Source: Isoetes taiwanensis (lineage: Eukaryota > Streptophyta > Lycopodiopsida > Isoetales > Isoetaceae). Taken from it: a stretch of 64,000 bases of DNA. The notes beneath the pieces were generated by a model. The model did not search any database, had not been told where the DNA came from, and saw nothing but the letters and a program-made list of their open reading frames with translations. The position numbers and the translations under genes are program-made. Each line of letters begins with the position of its first letter. The stretch's first letter is position 1. Positions 58,407-64,000 of this stretch are shown here, piece after piece. The stretch spans positions 7,837,333 through 7,901,332 of the forward strand of contig JAJEKV010000065.1 in the NCBI GenBank assembly GCA_021234155.1, in the 5' to 3' direction.

Positions 58407-59312
58407 TTGCTCACGAAACAGAAAATTACATCCACGCTAAGAATGAAATTTAAAAACTATCAAGAGGAGGAACATTTAGCATGCAAAGGCATGGAAGAAA
58501 AAGAGTTGGATGATGTAAAAAAACAAGTACAGAATCTAATGATTCCAACACTTTTAAAGTTGGTGGCCAAATATTTACCTGGTTTCAAAGAATTTGATAC
58601 ACTTGATTGCAATCAAGAGGAGGAGGTAAAGATATTAGATGAGCAAATAAGAGACGTCAAAATTAAAATCTCCCTTTCAATGTTGTCTAAATATTTACCA
58701 AAATTCGGAATACCACAAGAACTTTGTCAAGAAAGAGAAATGGTAGTTACACACAAGACCGAACAAACAGATAAGCAAAACCCAATAGTGACTGTGGAAA
58801 TCCAAGGACGAAGTGTAAAGAAAACACCCATTGATGGGGGTGCTGGAGTGAACATAATTACAGATAATTTAAGAAAGAAATTAAAGTTTGACCACATGGA
58901 TAAAGCACCTTTTGATGTGAAGATGGCTGACCAGCGTAAAGTGGAACCATTAGGCATTCTAAGAGATATTTCTTTCTCCATCGGAGGACTTGAATTTCAA
59001 CAAGACTTTGTAGTGTTAGACACTCATGGCCGAAATAACGACTATCAGATTCTTCTTGGCAGACCTTGGTTAAGAACAACTAAGGTAATGCACGATTGGT
59101 CTAATAATACATTAAAGTTGACTAAGCATGGCAAGACATCAAAGGTTGATTTACCTACAGGTACAATCACAACAATAGCTGAAGAAATAATGTTCTCAGA
59201 CAGTGATGAAGAAGAAGTATATGAGGAGTACGAGGATGAGAAGAATTTTCACAAAGTTTATATTTATGAAGAAGAGGATGCCTATGAAGATTGTTTCATG
59301 GTGGAAAGTTGA
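58407..59312 (+). CDS. Gypsy aspartic protease segment
   Basis: A 301-codon frame. The retropepsin active-site region reads TPIDGGAGVNIITDNL (near 58,830), with Asp-Gly-Gly in place of Asp-Ser/Thr-Gly, a variant seen in other plant gypsy-like elements. The second half has the usual DYQILLGRPWL motif (near 59,040), followed by an acidic tail of Glu/Asp/Tyr (59,195-59,290). The first ~130 residues are a gag-protease linker. This is the longest uninterrupted frame of the element. Confidence 0.82.
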   Translation: MLTKQKITSTLRMKFKNYQEEEHLACKGMEEKELDDVKKQVQNLMIPTLLKLVAKYLPGFKEFDTLDCNQEEEVKILDEQIRDVKIKISLSMLSKYLPKFGIPQELCQEREMVVTHKTEQTDKQNPIVTVEIQGRSVKKTPIDGGAGVNIITDNLRKKLKFDHMDKAPFDVKMADQRKVEPLGILRDISFSIGGLEFQQDFVVLDTHGRNNDYQILLGRPWLRTTKVMHDWSNNTLKLTKHGKTSKVDLPTGTITTIAEEIMFSDSDEEEVYEEYEDEKNFHKVYIYEEEDAYEDCFMVES

Positions 59313-59494
59313 AGAGTATCCTATGGCATTTTTTAAAATTCATCAGGGTAAAGTTGACTTGCAGCCTAAAAGAGCACATGAACTCCACCAGGGTACATTG
59401 GTGCCTTATATGGCTGATCCTGAAATGGAAGAAATAAACTTGGGCACCTCCGAGCATCAACAAACTTAATGCACACCTTCCCAAACAAGTCCAT
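59313..59494 (+). other. Protease-RT spacer of the gypsy element
   Basis: Overlapping frame 59,203-59,469 continues the polyprotein in another phase (HQGKVDLQPKRAHELHQG) up to a stop. No catalytic motif. Confidence 0.45.
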
Positions 59495-60440
59495 TTGGAG
59501 GCAATAAATTTGCTAACCAAGTATAAAGATATCTTCGCATGGAGTTATCGAGATCTAAGAGGCGTCGACCCAAATATATGTCAATTAAGAATACCCTTAC
59601 TTCCAGAAGCCAAACTAATTTATCAGCGTGCATATCGCATGAATCCTACCTATGCAGAGAAAGTTAAAGAAGAATTAAATAAATTGTTAGCCGCTGATTT
59701 TATTTACGAAGTAGAAACTAGTGAATGGGTGTCTCCCATGAAAAAGAAAGATAAGATTAAAATACGGGTATGTGTTGACTTCAGGAAGCTTAATGCGGTA
59801 ACAGAGAAAGATCATTTTCCATTGCCATTTACAGATCAGGTATTAGAACATGTGGTCGATCACGAATGTTATTCATTCATGGATGGATTTGCGGGGTACA
59901 ATATAATAAAGATCCACCCTAGTGATCAATTAAAGACCGCTTTATAACTCAATTTGGCACGTATGCTTACAAGGTCATGCCATTCGGGTTAACAATGCAT
60001 CTGTGTTGTTTCAAAGGATTATGTTACAAGTGTTTACAGGGTATATTGAAAATTTCATGGAGATCTTTCTAGATTATTTTACTGTTTTTGAACATTTAAA
60101 AAATCACATACATGACTTAGAAAAAGCTTTTCAACGTTGCAGACAATATTGAATTTCATTAAACCCTGGAAAATGTAGTTTCTTAGTGAGACGTGGCAAT
60201 CTACTCGGACATATTTTTTGTAAAGAAGGGTTGTTAACTGACCCAAATAAAGTAAAGGTTATCTTAGAGATGCCTCCTCCAAAAGACATAACCCAACTAA
60301 GGTGATTCTTAGGGAAAATAAATTACTATAAGTGATTTGGTGAAAAAACTTCTGAAATTGCAACCTCTTTGAATGAGCTGACTAGGCCATCTAAGAAGTT
60401 TATTTGGACTACATAATGTCAAGATTCATTTGAACACCTT
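59495..60440 (+). pseudogene. Gypsy reverse transcriptase
   Basis: An intact 150-codon frame to 59,947 covers the N-terminal fingers and palm: QRAYRMNPTYAEKVKEELNK, WVSPMKKKD, CVDFRKLNAVTEKDHFPLPF and the first catalytic Asp region YSFMDGFAGYN. A frame change then gives TQFGTYAYKVMPFGL, RIMLQVFTGYIENF and the expected Y/F-L-D-D box, here FLDYF (near 60,068). The second Asp is changed to Tyr, which should abolish activity. GNLLGHIFCKEGLLTDPNKV and the connection domain follow with stops. It is a dead polymerase. Confidence 0.88.
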
Positions 60441-60990
60441 AAAAAATTGTTAGCTGAAGCTCCTATCTTGATTGCTCCTCAATGGAATAAGGAATTTCAT
60501 GTATATATGGATGCCTCTAAAATGCACTCGGTGCAGTATTATCTCAACAAAAAGATTCCAACTGAGACCAGCCCATTGTATATGCAAGCAAGCAGCTAAA
60601 TTCAGCAGGAAGAAATTATACTACCACGGAACAGAAGGTTTGGCCATGGTCTATGCAGTACAAAAATTTAAGCATTACCTCTTGGGAAATTATCTTTTTC
60701 GTTGACCATCAAGCTTTGTTATACCTAATAAATAAGCCATGTGTTACAGGAAGGATACATCGTTGGTTGCTTATACTACAAGAATTCAATTTCAAAGTGG
60801 TCTTGAAGCTGGGATCCTCCCATACCATTCCCGGTCATCTTTCCCAATTGCCAAATGGGGATCTCCCCACTGACATACAGACGAACTTTTGGGTGCAAAC
60901 TTATTTAGAGTCAATGTTGGCATTGCAGAGTATTTGTCTAGTAAAGAGATTTTATCTAAACTAAACATAGCTCAAAAATGTGAATTCTTG
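60441..60990 (+). pseudogene. Gypsy RNase H and connection region
   Basis: EFHVYMDASK (near 60,493) marks the first RNase H Asp. A frame change then gives text equivalent to the usual VYASKQLNSAGRNYTTTEQK (near 60,570-60,630), then FVDHQALLYLINKPCVTGRI (near 60,700), RWLLILQEFNFKVV and SHTIPGHLSQLPNGDLP. Frameshifts near 60,520, 60,630 and 60,700. Confidence 0.8.
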
Positions 60991-61960
60991 CATAAGGTAG
61001 CACCGTATTGTCCCATCACGAGATAATTATATAAAAAGGGCAAGGACCAAGTCTTACGACGATGTGCCTTACCCCATGAAACAACCAATATCGTAAGACA
61101 TGCCCATGAAGGAGCGGCCGAAAGACATTTTGCTGGGGATCTTACAGATAAGAAAATTTTAAATTCAGGGTTTTGGTCGCCAACTTTATTCAAAGAAGCT
61201 CGTGATGAGGCCAGAACCTGTGACATATGTCAAAGAGTGGGACGACCCAGTGAAAAACATTATATGCCTCTCAATCCAATATTGCCCTTAGGCCCCTTCG
61301 AAAAATGGGGCATGGACTTTGTCGGCCAAGAAACCCTCCCTGATCTTAACTAAAGCCCACTATATACTGGTTCTTACTGATTACCATACAAAATGGGCAG
61401 AGATGAGAGGCTTAAAAGATAATATAGCTAAAAGGGTAGCAAAAGTCCTCTACCAACAGATCATCACCAGGTTCGGTTATCCCATTAAACTCGTAAGTGA
61501 TAGAGGAGTTCATTGATGTTCCACAATAGAGATACTTACAAGGGATTTCTTGATTGTTCACCGTAAATCCACTCCCTATTATCCTCGAGCTAATGGGCGG
61601 GCTGAATCCACCAACAAGATTTTCGTCACAATCTTGAAAAAAATTTGTGAATCTACAAGAAATGACTGGGAACAACACTTATCAGCGATGCTTTGGGCAT
61701 ATAGAACTAGTTATAAGACCATCACAGGGCATACTCCATTTCAATTAATTTATGGGGCAGAGGTTGTCTTACCATTCGAATTTGGAATACCAAGCTTGCG
61801 TATTGTTATTCATCATTGAATGGCGGATCTTCCTTTCTTACAACACAGATTAATACAATTAGAAGCTTTAGATGAAAAGCGCCAACAATCTATTTGGGCA
61901 CAACAAGTATCTAAAGACAGAAGGAAACCATAAACAAAAGTTCCAGGACTTTCATGGTGA
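60991..61960 (+). pseudogene. Gypsy integrase
   Basis: The zinc-binding part has HEGAAERHFAGDLT and CDICQRVGRPSEKHYMPL (near 61,107-61,270), then PFEKWGMDFVG. The catalytic core has LTDYHTKWAEM (near 61,376), LVSDRGVH (near 61,493), and the Glu in ANGRAESTNKI (near 61,590), so all three DDE acids can be read. 61,550-61,819 is a clean frame ending HTPFQLIYGAEVVLPFEFGI. Stops near 61,352, 61,515 and 61,817 break it. Confidence 0.85.
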
Positions 61961-62009
61961 TGCTAAGGTTCTTTTATATGATTCCTGACTTAAACAACAC
62001 CTAGGGAAA

Positions 62010-62351
62010 TTGAAATGTAGATGGCTTGGCCCATTCCAAATCCAAAAATTGTATGAAAATGAATTAGTACAATTAAAAGATCTCCAAGGTACATTTCTAC
62101 CCACCTTGGTAAATGGTTGTCGTTTAAAGTTATATAAAACCAAGAAATTGATACATGTAAATGCCATTCACCAAAGTTTTCGATCTTCAAGTAATAATAA
62201 TTTCTCTCAGCGATTTAGAGTATCAGTTTATATGTGGGAATGGCCAGAGGCCATGAGCAACACCAAATTTTCAGTTAAAATGAATAGAGCAAAAGTTCAA
62301 GGTGACTTTTACCGGGTCCACGCATTCACTATTGGTGGCATCCCCAATTGA
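62010..62351 (+). pseudogene. Gypsy integrase C-terminal segment
   Basis: A 113-codon frame with WLGPFQIQKLYENELVQLKD and NGCRLKLYKTKK, the chromodomain-like or GPY/F-type tail of gypsy integrases (G-P-F pattern). It then runs into element-specific text. Confidence 0.65.
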
Positions 62352-62378
62352 GGGTATTTCCGAATGAATCCTTTATAG

Positions 62379-63479
62379 ATGCTATGTATTGTGTTGGCTT
62401 TTGGCCATATAATAAAATACTCATCTGTTTTGGTAAAGGACCAAAGAACTCCAAACGTCATCGTTACATATCCCATAAACAAAACGTGTAAACTTCCATC
62501 GAGACGCACCAAACGTATACAAATGGTTGACAAGACGCACCAAGCTCAACCATATCAAACTATATATCCAAACATCAATTTGACCAATTTATCACAATTG
62601 GATGACCGAGTTGTAAGCTATTTACGACAGGCTCACTTATTGTCTTTTGTTCGTATTACATTTGTGAAAATCCGTGAGGAGTGGATAAACGAGTACATAA
62701 ACAATTATGAATCGATAATCAAGACAAGTTATACTTGCCAAACAGGCCGCATTAAAGTTCAACGGGAACTGGCAATGCAAACCTTGAAACTTCCTAACAC
62801 TAACCGAGCACCTCGATATGACAATATCGACCTAGAGTGTTATGGCATTACAGTAAAGAAGAAATGCTTTAATTTTGATAAAGTAAATCCAAAATTCAAA
62901 GCCATTTTCTTCATCTTAAGAAGAGGCTCATGCCAATTAATCATCATGGTTATAGTCGTAAATGGTTATCTTATATGATACTGGCTGCACAAGGAATACC
63001 AGTACCTTGGGCAACACTTTTTATAGAGCAATTGCATAAGCAATTGCAAAATATTAAAAAAAATAATGCACGTGAATTTCCTTATGCCATCCATCTACAA
63101 CTAATGATGCATCATTTGTTGAAATTACGGGGACTCAAAATGACATTAAAGAACTAGCACCTTAAGAACTTCTTGCGGTGCCAGTAATGATTAATCAGTC
63201 TGTCGATAGATCATGTCAGATTTATTGGCTGACACTCAACGTTATCAAACCATCCTAGTGGATGTTAAAACTAAAGTACAACAAATTACCATGCTTCAAC
63301 AAGAGAACCAAGGCCTCGAAGATGCTCTAAAGCTAAAAATCCAAGATTGTGCTAAGGTTACTAAGAAACTACAAGAAATAGAGCATGCCCATGCTAAACT
63401 CTCAGCCAACAACCCAACTAACATTATAGCTGTCAAAAGTTTATTCCAGATGAAATTAGACACAATGGAAAGAAATTGA
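62379..63479 (+). pseudogene. Extra 3' ORF of the gypsy element (mobile-domain-like + coiled coil)
   Basis: After integrase, a 199-codon frame (62,379-62,978) leads by frame change into 62,930-63,157 and then 63,213-63,479. The first part (LLSFVRITFVKIREEWINEY ... QTLKLPN) and the second (RRLMPINHHGYSRKWLSYMI, then IPVPWATLFIEQL) follow the general order of the plant transposon/mobile-type domains seen in accessory ORFs of some gypsy elements; this is a pattern-level resemblance, not an established match. The third part (QQITMLQQENQGLEDALKLK) is a heptad-rich coiled coil. Together it looks like one protein of about 360 residues. The role is unknown. Confidence 0.5.
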
Positions 63480-63540
63480 TGTGTGCAAAGGAGGTGGTTG
63501 CATTTCTTAGTTGGTACTTCAGCAACAATCGGGCGAGAAC

Positions 63541-64000
63541 AGGTCAGGAATGGAGGCCGAGGCTTGGCTTGATGAGATGAGTGAATACGGCAACGCTTAT
63601 GGTATGAAGGACAAGGATAAAGGCCGAGTGGCAACAGCCAACCTGAAAGGAGCAGCACGCATTTGGTGGAAGGGGTATGCAAAGGCCCATGGCTTGAGCA
63701 GGGACGCTTGCAGGTTCAAGAAGTTTGCTAAAGCCTTCAAGCTTCACTCACGCCCCAAGAGAGCACAAGTCCAAAGATGATGCGCCAGCTCTATAGGTTG
63801 CAAAAGAAGGAAACAAGTCAGTCCGTAAATATACGGAGGAATTCATGAGGCCGAGGTCAGATGTGCCAAAGTTGGGAGAGAAGCATGCAAAGGGAAAGTT
63901 ATATTGAGGGGTCGAACGATGAGATTCGCGAACCGGTGAGGGCAATAAACCCTAAGACAAGATCGAAGGGAGTGCAAGGCTATAAGCTTGCAAGGAACGG
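63541..64000 (+). pseudogene. Second retrotransposon gag fragment, running off the window
   Basis: Plus-strand capsid text EAEAWLDEMSEYGNAYGMKD and ARIWWKGYAKAHGLSRDACR (63,550-63,720) is followed in another frame by a segment with RQLYRLQKKETSQSVRKYTE. It closely parallels the minus-strand fragment at 56,077-56,319. It belongs to a different family from the element just upstream, whose own gag differs. Incomplete at the right edge. Confidence 0.8.

Larger units (their letters stand above)
57195..63479 (+). mobile_element. Ty3/gypsy LTR retrotransposon, degraded, with an extra 3' ORF
   Basis: The coding order gag, protease, reverse transcriptase, RNase H, integrase is that of Ty3/gypsy. After integrase comes a further ORF region to 63,479. 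Frameshifts and stops interrupt gag and pol. No LTR pair or primer-binding site is found at either end within the window, so the true boundaries are unknown and the element is probably truncated. The short frames and mutated catalytic box indicate it is inactive. Confidence 0.88.

Noticed and set aside
57195-63479. Endogenous virus (caulimovirid-like) instead of a gypsy element
   Set aside because: Integrase with zinc-binding and DDE motifs is present and no movement protein is seen, so Ty3/gypsy is the right call.

Overview
This is a stretch of eukaryotic nuclear DNA from a land plant. The evidence is a P-class pentatricopeptide repeat (PPR) gene, a nucleolar GTPase gene (NOG1), a photosystem II PsbY gene copy, a CrRLK1L receptor-kinase fragment, and a dense population of plant-type transposons. 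Gene density is very low, transposons are nested and decayed, and host genes are intronless or broken. That suits a large-genome lineage; I lean towards a fern or other non-angiosperm vascular plant, but the sequence does not prove it. I see no prokaryotic, organellar or viral block.

Layout. 0-6 kb: a PPR gene (1541-4814) split by one frameshift, with its 3' end duplicated in tandem, followed by another tandem repeat. 6-13 kb: mostly unassignable DNA. 13.0-15.8 kb: a non-autonomous LTR retrotransposon on the minus strand with matching LTRs, a Met-tRNA-type primer-binding site and a polypurine tract. 16-20.6 kb: noncoding DNA with a MITE-like hairpin and small repeats. 20,658-37,917: a 17.3-kb CACTA (En/Spm) transposon with CACTACAA ends, a TTC target duplication, subterminal repeats, a decayed TNP2 transposase, a 4-unit 1.09-kb GC-rich array, a candidate captured gene, and an internal copy of its own 5' module. 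38.1-39.1 kb: a LINE reverse-transcriptase remnant. 39-48 kb: mostly noncoding, with exon-like islands and a CrRLK1L kinase fragment at 46.9-47.2 kb. 48.7-50.1 kb: a broken pogo/Tigger-like transposase. 51.1-53.1 kb: intact NOG1 on the minus strand, head-to-head with a damaged PsbY copy. 53.2-57.1 kb: a segmental duplication of the NOG1 upstream region plus a plastid-targeting-like gene fragment, with gag debris between the copies. 57.2-63.5 kb: a degraded Ty3/gypsy retrotransposon with an extra 3' ORF. 63.5 kb to the end: gag of a second element.

NOG1 is the only convincingly intact host gene. It should act in nucleolar 60S ribosome assembly, and its upstream region carries a telo-box-type motif and a G-box core. 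The PPR gene would act on organelle RNA if its frameshift is a sequence error. Several breaks (PPR, PsbY, the CACTA array) are single-base changes in or next to short homopolymers, so residual assembly error competes with pseudogenisation as an explanation.

The most interesting structure is the CACTA element. A module of subterminal repeats, a leader intron holding a ~108-bp repeat, and a following ATG occurs at the 5' end and again near 32.5-33.7 kb. The repeat carries a small hairpin whose stem changes in a compensatory way between the two locations.
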